The translations under genes were made by a program, and so were the position numbers. Positions 16,245 to 24,500 of a stretch of 64,000 bases of DNA are shown here, piece after piece. The stretch's first letter is position 1; each line of letters opens with the position of its first letter. Source of the stretch: Fictibacillus norfolkensis (GTDB taxonomy: Bacteria; Bacillota; Bacilli; Bacillales; Fictibacillaceae); the NCBI RefSeq assembly GCF_014836645.1, contig NZ_JACSQM010000001.1, forward strand, positions 806,001 through 870,000, given 5' to 3'. The notes beneath the pieces are model-generated. The model saw only the letters and a list, made by a program, of their open reading frames with translations, did no database searches and had not been told where the DNA came from.

Positions 16245-18260
16245 TTATTTTACATTTTCTTTAAATACATTTTTTACTTTCGGTGTTACATAATGACTGC
16301 CATTTCGTTTCTTAACATCTTCTATCATCATGGAAACTAGAAGTGATGGATCTTGAGTATTATATCCGACAAACCAGCCCAATTCTTTCCCATTCTTATC
16401 GTCCAGACTTGTTTTTAGTTCTGCAGTACCTGTCTTTCCAGCAAGCGGTAAGTCTTTCATAAAAGCATCGTTATGAGCAGTACCATTTTTGTTTGCTACA
16501 ACCTGTACAAGGTCATCATTTATCATTTTTGCTGTATCTGAAGAAATTACACTTTCCTTCCAGACAGTCGATTCTTTTGACATATCTAAACGGGGCGCCA
16601 GCAAGTTTCCTTCATTTAAGAAAGGTGTGTAAGACATGGCTACATGTAGCGCACTCATTTGAATCTGCCCCTGACCGAAGCCACTATCAGCGAGCTGCCC
16701 TTCACTCATTCCGTCTTTTCCAATAGAAGATGCAGTGAACGGGAATGAAACAGGCACCTCTTCACCAAATCCAAATTTCTTCAAGCCTTCCGTAAACTTG
16801 CCTTCACCTAGATTTAGCGCAGCTTGAGCAAAGTAAATATTATCTGAGTAGATGAGTGCTTTTTCCAGATTTACACTAGGAACATCAGTTACCCTTGTAA
16901 CTTTATAATTACCCCAAGCTTCTTTATCTTTTTGCCACGTTTTACCTGATACTTTCATTTCTGCATTAGGATTAAGCGTTCCATTTTCAAGTCCGATTGC
17001 AGCTGTTAAAGGCTTAAGCGTTGAACCAGGTGCATAAACATACTTGAAACGGTTCAACATGGGCTGCTTTGGATCGTCTGCCCATTTTTGTCTTAATGCC
17101 TTGGTTAACCCCAGTGTAAATTGATTTGGGTCATATGATGGACTATTCACTAATGCTAGTACATCACCTGTTTTTGGATGGATGGCCGATGATGTTCCAA
17201 CGTCAGCTTTAATCTGATTATAGATGGATAGCTGAACCTTGCTATTAATCGTTGTTTTTACATCTTTTCCATTTTCAACTTCAGTTTGTGCAAGTATAGA
17301 TTTTTCTTCACCTTTACTATCCATAATTTTTATAATGCCGCCACTCTTGCCACGCAATCGTTCTTCATACACTTGCTCAAGGCCTGCCTTACCAATCCAA
17401 TCTTGTGCTGAATAGCCTTTTCCCTGTAACTTTTTCATATCCTCAGCTGAAACAGGTGCAATATAACCTGTAAGATGTGCCGCAGCTTCTTTTAAAGGAT
17501 ATAGACGCGTTGATTTTTTTTGGTAATCTACGCCTTCTAGAGCAATAGTATCTTTTAATTTCGGATCATCAACTGATATTTTCTTAATCGGAACTGCTTG
17601 GTCTTGTTTGACCCATGGCTGATCTAACTGCTTTTGTATCTCTTCTGTTGTCATCCCAAGTATTTTAGATAATGGTTCCAACGTTTTCGCCTTATCTTGT
17701 GGCAGTTTTTCAGGGACAATAATAATTTCTGCCGCCACACCATTTACAGCAAGAGCCTTGCCCTCGCTATCTAAAATCTGTCCTCTTTTAGGAGATATGG
17801 AAGATGCAGAAACACGATCACCTTTTTTCATGTCGGGAAAGATATGAGACGTATTCCATTGAATGCCCCACTCTTCAGTATCCTTTTTCTCCTCAAGATT
17901 TAATTTCATATTTTGAGTGAATGTTATCGGACCACCAATTGTTTCCATTTTTAATGTATAAGGAAGATTAACACTCTCGCTATTCTCTTTATCGTCTTTT
18001 TTCTGTTTTTTCATTTTTACATCTAACTTACTAACTTCTATTCCACTATATATAGATTCATAGCGCTCAACAAAATCTTTCTCAGACATTGCTTCTTGCG
18101 ATTTAGTATCTAATAGCTTATACATATTCTTAAAATCTTGCTTTTCCCAATAACTAATATATTTTTCCAATGTATTCTCTGGCTTTGGAGGCTCTGAGCA
18201 AGCTGATAAAAGCCCTATACACAAGACAGTTAATAGAATAAGTTTATATATATTCTTCAA
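16245..18260 (-). CDS. Class B penicillin-binding protein (PBP3/PbpC-like lipoprotein transpeptidase)
   Basis: From the TTG at 18260 the product has 671 residues. It has a lipobox (LLSAC, Cys21), an NTF2-like MecA-type N-terminal domain (about 28-140), a PBP dimerisation domain (about 150-315) and a transpeptidase domain (about 340-670). Active-site motifs are STLK (Ser413-Lys416), SDN (in YSDNIYFAQ) and KTGT (in LAGKTGTAE). The length and MecA-like N-terminal domain match B. subtilis PbpC (PBP3), a DD-transpeptidase with low beta-lactam affinity. An upstream in-frame TTG overlaps the RBS AGAAGGAG; the second TTG, 7 nt after AAGGAG, is the better start. It is monocistronic, among wall hydrolases. 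Confidence 0.88.
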   Translation of the reverse strand: MKNIYKLILLTVLCIGLLSACSEPPKPENTLEKYISYWEKQDFKNMYKLLDTKSQEAMSEKDFVERYESIYSGIEVSKLDVKMKKQKKDDKENSESVNLPYTLKMETIGGPITFTQNMKLNLEEKKDTEEWGIQWNTSHIFPDMKKGDRVSASSISPKRGQILDSEGKALAVNGVAAEIIIVPEKLPQDKAKTLEPLSKILGMTTEEIQKQLDQPWVKQDQAVPIKKISVDDPKLKDTIALEGVDYQKKSTRLYPLKEAAAHLTGYIAPVSAEDMKKLQGKGYSAQDWIGKAGLEQVYEERLRGKSGGIIKIMDSKGEEKSILAQTEVENGKDVKTTINSKVQLSIYNQIKADVGTSSAIHPKTGDVLALVNSPSYDPNQFTLGLTKALRQKWADDPKQPMLNRFKYVYAPGSTLKPLTAAIGLENGTLNPNAEMKVSGKTWQKDKEAWGNYKVTRVTDVPSVNLEKALIYSDNIYFAQAALNLGEGKFTEGLKKFGFGEEVPVSFPFTASSIGKDGMSEGQLADSGFGQGQIQMSALHVAMSYTPFLNEGNLLAPRLDMSKESTVWKESVISSDTAKMINDDLVQVVANKNGTAHNDAFMKDLPLAGKTGTAELKTSLDDKNGKELGWFVGYNTQDPSLLVSMMIEDVKKRNGSHYVTPKVKNVFKENVK

Positions 18261-18363
18261 AACATATCTCCTTCTCAACTAATATTTTCATAAACACTCA
18301 TTTATTATAACAAAATAGTTGGCAATATATGACTGATAAACACCTGATAGTTTGCTGATAAAG

Positions 18364-18395
18364 AAAAAACCTTCTGACGGATCAGAAGGTTTTTT
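18364..18395 (-). terminator. Terminator of the PG-binding/NlpC-P60 gene
   Basis: AAAAAACCTTCTGA / TCAGAAGGTTTTTT with a 4-nt loop lies close to the stop codon at 18405. Confidence 0.88.
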
Positions 18396-18404
18396 ATAGC
18401 TATT

Positions 18405-19664
18405 TTAATAGTTTACACGTTTAGCCCCAAGGTAAATATTTTGCCAATACGGTAGATTAAGGTTGCTTACAGTTACACCTGTACTCGATCCACTATGTAC
18501 AAATTGATTGTTACCGATATAGATTCCTAGGTGTGAAGGTCCCTTGGTATACGTTTCAAAAAATACAAGATCACCCACTTCAGGCTGTGAAACAGGTGTA
18601 GTAGAATTCCACATCTGAGCAGTTGTTCTTGGAAGTGAGATGCCTTCCTTTGCAAACACATACTGAATGAATCCGCTGCAATCAAAGCCTTTAGTAGTCG
18701 TTCCTCCCCATTGATAGGGTATTCCCATAAGCTCTGAGGCATTAGCTATCACGCTAATCGTAATTTGATTTCGGGTAGTAACAGGTTGTTGTCCCTGTTT
18801 TTTTTCTACTTCTGTCATTTTATTTAACACTGCTGTCGTCACGACACCTGTTACTGCTAGACCATTTGCTCTTTGGAACTTCTCAACACTTTCTTCTGTT
18901 ATAGTACCAAAATAATCAGTAATCAAGGAATACTTAAAATATCCCAGATTTTTAAGTCGTGTCTGAAGCTGAATTACTTCTGGTCCTTTACTTCCGAATT
19001 TCAGCTGAACAGTATCAGGTGTGGAAGGACTTGGTGTTGTTTGAGATGGTGCTGGAGTAGTTGGATTTTTTTTAATCTCAGCTTGTTTTTTTATCCGGTC
19101 AATCGTGTTTGCATCCGCCACTCCTGTTACTTTCAACTTTTGACTAATTTGAAATTTACGTACTGCTTCTGTCGTGATTGTTCCGTAAAATTCTGTCGTT
19201 TTGTAAAATGTGAAAAAGCCAAGAAGTTTAAGGTCTTCTTGAAGTAGCTTTACCTCTTTACCCGTTGAATTTAGTTTAAGAACTTTTTCTGGGTGTGTTG
19301 TAACAGGCTGTTTTGATTCTGAAACAGATGGTTTTGCGGGAGAAGGTCCTTCTTGATAAGATTTTTCTAATAACTTGCTGTATGTATTTTTGCCAACGAT
19401 CCCATCAACTACAAGCCCGTTCACTCGCTGAAAGTCCATTACAGCTTTTTTTGTTACAGGACCAAAGTACGTTGTTGTTTCGTGATAATTAAAAAAACCT
19501 TTATTCTTTAAAAGAGACTGAAGTTCTTGTACATCTTGATGAGTAATACCTTGTTTTAACGTTTGATCACCAAGAGCTGCTTCTCCGATTACAGGTGCAG
19601 CCAAAAATGCTCCAGCAAAAGTCGAAGTCATGACAAAGCGTTTAACCAACTTTTTATTTTCCAT
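18405..19664 (-). CDS. Secreted NlpC/P60 hydrolase with three peptidoglycan-binding domains
   Basis: The 419-residue product has a signal peptide (about 1-30), three PG_binding_1 domains (about 40-98, 133-190, 223-282) joined by Pro/Thr/Ser-rich linkers, and a C-terminal NlpC/P60 domain (about 305-419). Cys329 (KGFDCSGF) and His378 (SHLGIYIG) are catalytic. The PG_binding_1 units carry the usual G-x-V-x-x-L-Q/F-Q pattern. It should cut stem peptides of peptidoglycan outside the cell. The RBS AGGAGGAA lies before the ATG at 19664. It is a single gene between the PBP and a divergent C39 peptidase gene. Expression control is not evident; no WalR box was seen in the 178-nt upstream gap. Confidence 0.88.
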   Translation of the reverse strand: MENKKLVKRFVMTSTFAGAFLAAPVIGEAALGDQTLKQGITHQDVQELQSLLKNKGFFNYHETTTYFGPVTKKAVMDFQRVNGLVVDGIVGKNTYSKLLEKSYQEGPSPAKPSVSESKQPVTTHPEKVLKLNSTGKEVKLLQEDLKLLGFFTFYKTTEFYGTITTEAVRKFQISQKLKVTGVADANTIDRIKKQAEIKKNPTTPAPSQTTPSPSTPDTVQLKFGSKGPEVIQLQTRLKNLGYFKYSLITDYFGTITEESVEKFQRANGLAVTGVVTTAVLNKMTEVEKKQGQQPVTTRNQITISVIANASELMGIPYQWGGTTTKGFDCSGFIQYVFAKEGISLPRTTAQMWNSTTPVSQPEVGDLVFFETYTKGPSHLGIYIGNNQFVHSGSSTGVTVSNLNLPYWQNIYLGAKRVNY

Positions 19665-19841
19665 TTCTTCCTCCTTTTACTAATTTTACTATCTCCATTT
19701 CTGTTTTTATCGACAATATCCTTTATTTATGAAGAAGAAATGTGCAATTTTTGTAGCAAATAAAGTAATCGCATGATAAACATATTTAAATGTTAAAGTG
19801 TTTGTTATTATAATGATAAAACTACCCATAAGGAGTGCTTC

Positions 19842-20585
19842 TTGAAAACAATTACTTTTATTTTACTTTCAGTTTTTATTGCAGGTTGCCTTATCGGCTT
19901 CTTACAAATAAAAGAAGAGGAAGTTAGAACAAAGCGGAATAATGTTCAAAACGAGAAAGAAAGTAATACCGATAAAAATGGTGCAACCTTAATAAACGAT
20001 GTACCGTTAATCCAACAAATGCCTGAACTTGATCGAGGCTGCGAAGTAACTTCACTAGCAATGCTTTTGCAACATGCAGGAGTAGACGTTGAAAAAATGG
20101 AACTGGCAGAAAAGATTAAAAAAGAAAACACGCCATATAAAAATGAGAATGGAACCTATTATTATGGCAATCCAAACGATGGGTTTGTTGGGGATATTTA
20201 TACGTTTGATAAGATGGGGTATGGCGTATTTCATGGCCCAGTGGCTGATCTTGCGGAAAAGTACTTGCCCGGCCGAATAGAAGATTTAAGTGGAAGCAGC
20301 TTTGATGAAGTACTTGGGAAGATAAAGAATGGCAAGCCTGTATGGGTAATCATCAATGCAGATTTTCGTGCATTACCGGAAAGTGAATTTCGAATATGGA
20401 ATACACCGTCAGGACAAGTTAAAATTACGTGGAAAGAACATTCGGTGGTTATTACGGGATATGATCGTGAACACGTTTATGTAAATGATCCATTGAATAA
20501 GATGAAAAACCGAAAATTATCGCTTACTGATTTTGAAGAAGCATGGAAGCAAATGGGATCTCAGGCAATTACGTATAAAAACTAA
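19842..20585 (+). CDS. C39-like papain-fold peptidase, probable lipoprotein
   Basis: The 247-residue product starts at TTG 19842, six nt after AGGAG. The N terminus is a lipobox-type signal (IAGC, Cys16), then a polar linker and a Peptidase_C39_2 domain (about 52-245). The catalytic Cys67 is in DRGCEVTS and His200 in WKEHSVVITGYD; an Asn/Asp follows in HVYVNDPL. The NDGFVGDIYTFDKMGYGVFHG region is typical of this Bacillus family (BtrH-like/YvpB-like). Unlike bacteriocin-processing C39 enzymes it has no ABC transporter fused or nearby. It probably acts outside the membrane; the substrate is unknown. Confidence 0.8.
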   Translation: MKTITFILLSVFIAGCLIGFLQIKEEEVRTKRNNVQNEKESNTDKNGATLINDVPLIQQMPELDRGCEVTSLAMLLQHAGVDVEKMELAEKIKKENTPYKNENGTYYYGNPNDGFVGDIYTFDKMGYGVFHGPVADLAEKYLPGRIEDLSGSSFDEVLGKIKNGKPVWVIINADFRALPESEFRIWNTPSGQVKITWKEHSVVITGYDREHVYVNDPLNKMKNRKLSLTDFEEAWKQMGSQAITYKN

Positions 20586-20586
20586 A

Positions 20587-20613
20587 AGAAGGAACTCACT
20601 GTGAGTCCCTTCT
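20587..20613. terminator. Hairpin between convergent C39 and DUF2584 genes
   Basis: AGAAGG plus ACTCAC pairs with GTGAGT plus CCTTCT around a single-base centre. There is no strong T run, so termination is only probable. Confidence 0.55.
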
Positions 20614-20615
20614 AA

Positions 20616-20858
20616 TTAATTCACGCCATGTAGATCAATGAGTTCATAGAGAAGGTGTGTGGATTCTGCTTTCCACGTCACTTCTTTTATCACAGCTTTT
20701 CCAACCGGAGAGCTGTTTTCTTTTTTTTGCACCGGTACAGGATGATCTAAAATAAACAGCTTATAGCCTTCTAAAGAAATTTCAAACATATTACCTTCAA
20801 CACGTTTTTCTTTTCCAGTCGTCACTAGATTAGATTGCATCGTCATTGGCATTTGCAT
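20616..20858 (-). CDS. DUF2584 family small protein
   Basis: An 80-residue acidic/neutral protein beginning MQMPMTMQSNLVTTGKEKR, which resembles the small Bacillus DUF2584 family. No signal or membrane segment is seen, so it is probably cytosolic. The RBS AGGTG lies 7 nt before the ATG. Its length is normal for the family, and the function is unknown. It shares no operon with its neighbours: it converges with the C39 gene, and the VanZ gene upstream of it ends at 20900, leaving about 40 nt, so read-through from VanZ is possible. Confidence 0.75.
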   Translation of the reverse strand: MQMPMTMQSNLVTTGKEKRVEGNMFEISLEGYKLFILDHPVPVQKKENSSPVGKAVIKEVTWKAESTHLLYELIDLHGVN

Positions 20859-20899
20859 GTTATCACCTGCGTTCTATTTTCTTTTATTGTAGCACTAAA

Positions 20900-21391
20900 T
20901 TAAATTCTTTTTGTACGAATTTTCTTATAGATAATTAAGGCTAACAAGATTCCAACTAACCCGCCAGTCGCATCAATCATTACATCCTCTATATGCGGCG
21001 ATCGATTGGGTGTAAAGCCTTGGTGAACCTCGTCTGAGATGGCATATAAAATAGTTAGAAACCAGGAGATCAGCGATGTTAAACGGTTGTTTAAAAAATA
21101 ATGGTTCAAGCCACGGTACATTAAAAATCCTAATACAAAATAAGTGAAAAAGTGTGCTGCCTTTCTTATAAAGAATTCAAGAAAATGAGCAGCTCCCAGG
21201 GCTTCAATACTAATCTCATCGCCAGCATAATGCAATTTTACTGTGGAGAACAGAGTTTCAATAATACTTAAATCTATATTTGCTGAAATCGTTGGTCTTA
21301 AATCTTGCTTTTCATATGGTTGAGAACTGGCATAAAAAATGATTCCCATCCATAAAAAGACTGGGAGCCAGTATAGCAATGTCTTTTTCAT
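20900..21391 (-). CDS. VanZ family membrane protein
   Basis: The 163-residue product has four hydrophobic segments (about 5-22, 68-92, 100-120, 135-157). The VanZ family pattern RKAAHFFTYFVLGFL is followed by DEVHQGFTPNRSPHIEDVMID. VanZ of Enterococcus gives low-level teicoplanin resistance, but most chromosomal homologues have no proven role. RBS AGGTGGG precedes the ATG by 5 nt. There is no glycopeptide resistance operon nearby, so resistance should not be inferred. It lies downstream of the ArgH-like gene with a 90-nt gap. Confidence 0.85.
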   Translation of the reverse strand: MKKTLLYWLPVFLWMGIIFYASSQPYEKQDLRPTISANIDLSIIETLFSTVKLHYAGDEISIEALGAAHFLEFFIRKAAHFFTYFVLGFLMYRGLNHYFLNNRLTSLISWFLTILYAISDEVHQGFTPNRSPHIEDVMIDATGGLVGILLALIIYKKIRTKRI

Positions 21392-21482
21392 TAATACCCA
21401 CCTAATATTTATATTACATTTATAACTATAACATAGGATTAAAAATAAAAATGACTCATAAAAGCTACTGAAATAAGACTTA

Positions 21483-22994
21483 TTAAGAATCCTCGACTAT
21501 TTTACTTATTAAACTTCCCAACTCGTTATCCATATTTTTAAGTCTACTATATTCCGGTTCGAGTCTAGCTCTTGCTTGTTGAATAACCAGATTTCTTTCT
21601 CCAGCCATCCTCCTCACCTCCTCCGGATTCGGTCCCCCCTGAATGCTGCGCCTTTTCACAAATTGAATCGGGCAGATGATGTCTTCCCATTCGTCTTGAG
21701 TGAGAGCCAGGTGTTCGTGATGAGCCGTCAAAATTTGTTGAACCGTTTGAAGGGGCAGTTCGTTGAGTTCTTGATTTTCAGATGCGCACTTTTTCGCAAT
21801 TGTGCTCGCTATTTTGTGAGCCGCTCGAAATGGCACACCCTTTTCTTTTGCTAAAAAGTCTGCAAGCTCTGTAATCGTGATACAACATGTTTTCGCACGA
21901 GCGAGTGCTAGATCTTTGTTCACTTCCATCGTACGGATGACCGCATGCAAGAGGTGTATCACCCGGTTTGCTTTTTCATAACTTCTATATAAATGTGGCT
22001 GAAGGTCGTCCTCGGTATCCACGATATCACCAAACGGAGTGTTGTGAATCATCGCGATGGCAGCCAGTGCTTCTCCTGATGATGAACTTGCTAGTGCCCG
22101 CGAATGCTCGATAGAAACCGGATTTCGTTTTTGCGGCATGATCGAGCTGATCTGCACGTATGGATCTGCCACTTTAATAATGTCGTGTTCACGGGTAACG
22201 AGCTGAAGGAAGTCTTGAATCCAACGACCGCTATTCGTCATCAACGTTAATACAGCGGTCGCTGTTTCTATCAAATAATCCGCACCTGCAACAGCGTCGT
22301 ATGAGTTTTCGATAAGTCTGGAGAAACCGAGCAGTTCACAAACTCTATTGCGGTCGATTGGAAAACTCGTTGTGGAAAGTGCTGCCGCTCCCATTGGTGA
22401 ACAATTCACTGTTTCGTAAGCAGATTGAAGACGTTCGATATCTCGTAGAAGGATGTCTAGCACAGCTGTTAAGTAGTGCCCGAGCGTTGTCGGCTGTGCG
22501 GGTTGGGTGTGGGTATAGGCCGTCATGACAGTTTCCGCGTGTTCGCCGATCTTTTCTAGAAGGGCTCTTGCGAGTAAGAGTGCGCTTTCTGTAAGGGTGA
22601 GGATGTGTTCTCTTAGCACGAGACGATACATGGCGATTCCCATGTCGTTCCGGCTTCGCGCCATATGCATACTACCCGCGAGATTGGGTCCAATTTCTTC
22701 ACTAATTTTGTGCTCAATCATGAAAAATAAGTCTTCGAATTGTGGATTGTAGGTTAGAGTTTGTGGGTCGATCTTCGCTATGGTTTCTACACCTCTGAGT
22801 ATTTTCGCGGCTTCACTTTTATCTAAGATGCGTTGTTCAGATAGCATAATGACATATGCGCGGTGAATGTTAAACATATGTTTAAAAAGATAGTCTCTTT
22901 GGTCGTTGAATACCGGGCGCAGTAAGTGTTCTACGTATGTTTTGCCAGGAAACTCCGTGCCTTCTTGTTTGATAAAATCGTCTTTGGTTGGCAT
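21483..22994 (-). CDS. argH: Argininosuccinate lyase family protein
   Basis: From the ATG at 22994 the product has 503 residues. It has the fumarase/aspartase superfamily signature SSIMPQKRNPV (usual ArgH: SSIMPQKKNP), the conserved MHMARSRND and the TAYTHTQPAQPTT block. ArgH converts argininosuccinate to arginine plus fumarate. Two points call for caution: it is about 40 residues longer than typical Bacillus ArgH (about 460), and there is no argG or other arginine gene beside it. It may be a paralogue acting on another succinyl or argininosuccinate-like substrate. The GTG three codons upstream overlaps the RBS (AGGAGTG), so the ATG is preferred. A terminator-like hairpin lies about 110 nt upstream. 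Confidence 0.75.
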   Translation of the reverse strand: MPTKDDFIKQEGTEFPGKTYVEHLLRPVFNDQRDYLFKHMFNIHRAYVIMLSEQRILDKSEAAKILRGVETIAKIDPQTLTYNPQFEDLFFMIEHKISEEIGPNLAGSMHMARSRNDMGIAMYRLVLREHILTLTESALLLARALLEKIGEHAETVMTAYTHTQPAQPTTLGHYLTAVLDILLRDIERLQSAYETVNCSPMGAAALSTTSFPIDRNRVCELLGFSRLIENSYDAVAGADYLIETATAVLTLMTNSGRWIQDFLQLVTREHDIIKVADPYVQISSIMPQKRNPVSIEHSRALASSSSGEALAAIAMIHNTPFGDIVDTEDDLQPHLYRSYEKANRVIHLLHAVIRTMEVNKDLALARAKTCCITITELADFLAKEKGVPFRAAHKIASTIAKKCASENQELNELPLQTVQQILTAHHEHLALTQDEWEDIICPIQFVKRRSIQGGPNPEEVRRMAGERNLVIQQARARLEPEYSRLKNMDNELGSLISKIVEDS

Positions 22995-23108
22995 GTCTTT
23001 CACTCCTAACTGTGAAGGAATATATGTTAGTAGTGTATAGAGATCGGTGGGTGTTGGGAACTCAGTTACATCATGTTATTGGGGTTAGAGTTGGTGGAGT
23101 TATGTGAA

Positions 23109-23134
23109 AACCCGGTCGTCATTTGCACCGGGTT
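23109..23134 (-). terminator. Terminator-like hairpin upstream of the argH-like gene
   Basis: AACCCGGT / ACCGGGTT with a 10-nt loop is followed on the minus strand by TTCAC, a weak T tract. The same stem is used in the terminator at 24307-24330. It may terminate transcription coming from upstream or act as an attenuator of the lyase gene. Confidence 0.4.
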
Positions 23135-23197
23135 GTTTGAGCTTTTATGAATTTGTGTACCAGGTTGAATGGGGTAAAAAGGTGATGCTTAAACAGA

Positions 23198-23358
23198 TTT
23201 ACGGTACGTGTTTTTATATTTTGTTACACGTTCGCCGGTAAATGGCTTGTTTTCACCTGTTATGCACTGGGTTTTCCCCTATGAATAATGTACGAGCACC
23301 TGTAGACGACCATGTTTCACCTGTAAACCGTTCTTCATCACCTAAACATGCTAACTTT
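23198..23358 (+). repeat. 21-nt repeat element, copy 1 (type A)
   Basis: The head (23198-23230) contains ACGGTACGTG and TTACACG, which form an imperfect inverted repeat ACGTGT...ACACG. Six tandem units follow, spaced 21-22 nt, with consensus TTCACCTGTAAA plus about 9 variable bases. One unit is 22 nt, so any reading frame through the array is broken. This element fills most of the 475-nt gap between the ArgH-like and PfpI-like genes. Related copies lie at 26716, 50436 and 59746. Confidence 0.8.
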
Positions 23359-23360
23359 CA

Positions 23361-23393
23361 AAAAAAAACACCCGATACGAAAACAATCGGATG
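23361..23393 (-). terminator. Terminator of the PfpI/DJ-1 gene
   Basis: On the minus strand CATCCGAT / ATCGGGTG with a 9-nt loop is followed by a run of nine T. It lies 20 nt past the stop codon. Confidence 0.85.
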
Positions 23394-23412
23394 CCTCATT
23401 TAGTAACAAACT

Positions 23413-23937
23413 CTACTTTTTCTCCAAAACCGCAACAAACTCACGCATATAATCCGGCAAATCTGGCGGACGGCGGCTAGATACGAGGTGACCGTCAACT
23501 ACGACAGGTTCATCGATCCATGTTGCGCCTGCGTTCTCCATGTCATCCTTGATTCCAGGTGTACTCGTTACTTTTTTACCGTTTAAAACCTTTGCTGAAA
23601 CGAGAACCCAGCCGGCATGACAGATCTGGCCGATCGGCTTTTTGTTCTTCTCCATATGCTGAACCATCTCGATTACTTCTGGAAAACGGCGCAGCTTGTC
23701 CGGTGCCCAACCACCCGGAACTAAGATTGCATCGTAATCTCCAGCATTCACATCATCAAACGCATAATCAGCATCGGCCGGAACACCGTATTTTCCGATG
23801 TACGTCTCTCCTGCTTTTTCTCCAACCAGTTCCACGATCGCCCCTTCTTCACGCAATCGCAAAATGGGATACCACAATTCCAAATCCTCAAAATCATGAT
23901 GCACGAGACTGAGCACTTTTTTACCTTTTAAACGCAT
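23413..23937 (-). CDS. PfpI/DJ-1 superfamily protein (type 1 glutamine amidotransferase-like)
   Basis: From the ATG at 23937 the product has 174 residues. It has a flavodoxin-like DJ-1/PfpI fold with nucleophile-elbow Cys106 (GQICHAGW), followed by a His, and a conserved Glu near residue 17 (HHDFEDLE). The motif VPGGWAPDKLRR is typical of the YfkM/YraA/PfpI stress-protein group. These proteins have been described as proteases, deglycases or chaperones; the actual activity is debated. The in-frame GTG five codons upstream is part of the RBS (GTGGAGGTG), so the ATG is used. It is monocistronic with a strong terminator. Confidence 0.85.
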   Translation of the reverse strand: MRLKGKKVLSLVHHDFEDLELWYPILRLREEGAIVELVGEKAGETYIGKYGVPADADYAFDDVNAGDYDAILVPGGWAPDKLRRFPEVIEMVQHMEKNKKPIGQICHAGWVLVSAKVLNGKKVTSTPGIKDDMENAGATWIDEPVVVDGHLVSSRRPPDLPDYMREFVAVLEKK

Positions 23938-24071
23938 GTTTAACACCTCCACTATTTTTATATCCTTAATAGCGTAACATGAATCCTAGCTGATACACTA
24001 TTCTTCCACTTCCTCAGACATGTATGTTACGATTTTTTCAATAGTAAATGTAGGATACGGAAGGAGCTTGA

Positions 24072-24305
24072 ATGAAAATGAGCAAATGCACGATTGACCA
24101 CACGTTAGAAGATGTGAAGCAGAAGCTATCCGAACAATCCGCTTTTATGCCGCGGGAACTGGTGATAGAGGTTGGCGATTCTTTATCTGATGATAGCGAT
24201 CAGACATATTTAAATGAAGTGTTTCATCTTTTAAAAAAGTACGACCTTGCGGATGAAAGTGAAAGAGAAGAACGTAATGCTAAACTAATTGAACTAGTGA
24301 AATGA
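24072..24305 (+). CDS. Small conserved-looking hypothetical protein (77 aa)
   Basis: A 77-residue acidic protein (MKMSKCTIDHTLEDVKQKL...), not recognised as a named family. It has no signal peptide or membrane helix. The pattern suggests two or three amphipathic helices, with a Ser/Asp-rich stretch (DSLSDDSDQ) in the middle. It looks real: RBS AAGGAG sits 5 nt before the ATG and a strong terminator follows within 2 nt of the stop codon. Cytosolic location is expected. No partner is evident from the neighbours. Confidence 0.65.
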   Translation: MKMSKCTIDHTLEDVKQKLSEQSAFMPRELVIEVGDSLSDDSDQTYLNEVFHLLKKYDLADESEREERNAKLIELVK

Positions 24306-24306
24306 G

Positions 24307-24334
24307 AAACCCGGTCCCGATACCGGGTTTTCTC
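24307..24334 (+). terminator. Terminator of the 77-aa gene
   Basis: AAACCCGGT / ACCGGGTTT with a 6-nt loop is followed by TCTCTT, overlapping the end of the gene. Confidence 0.8.
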
Positions 24335-24379
24335 TTATTTATCAACCGGTCATTGAAAGGTAATCAGAAGTTAGTGAAT

Positions 24380-24388
24380 CGTTTCGAT
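24380..24388 (+). promoter_or_regulatory. Half-operator upstream of the GH3 promoter
   Basis: CGTTTCGAT is identical to the right half of the palindromic operator at 24440-24455 and sits just before the -35 box. Confidence 0.35.
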
Positions 24389-24394
24389 TTTTCA

Positions 24395-24423
24395 TTGACT
24401 CTCAAAATGAAAGCGCTTATAAT
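24395..24423 (+). promoter_or_regulatory. Sigma-A promoter of the GH3 beta-glucosidase gene
   Basis: TTGACT (24395-24400), a 17-nt spacer and TATAAT (24418-24423). The predicted start is near 24430, giving a leader of about 70 nt to the ATG at 24501. Confidence 0.78.
24408..24421 (+). promoter_or_regulatory. CcpA cre box overlapping the GH3 -10 region
   Basis: TGAAAGCGCTTATA matches the cre consensus TGWAANCGNTNWCA at 13 of 14 positions and overlaps the -10 box, a position that represses transcription. Confidence 0.7.
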
Positions 24424-24439
24424 TTTTATTATCAGGTTT

Positions 24440-24455
24440 ATCGAAACGTTTCGAT
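24440..24455. promoter_or_regulatory. LacI-type palindromic operator of the GH3 gene
   Basis: ATCGAAACGTTTCGAT is a perfect 16-bp palindrome with the central CG typical of LacI-family operators, about +10 to +25 from the predicted start. The same core occurs at 45811-45824 before the GH35 operon. Confidence 0.7.
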
Positions 24456-24500
24456 TACGTCAGACCATACACATTAAACGATATCCAGGAGGTTTTCTTT

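Noticed and set aside
20900..21391. Glycopeptide resistance from the VanZ family gene
   Set aside because: No vanH/vanA/vanX genes nearby; solitary VanZ homologues are common in Bacillaceae.
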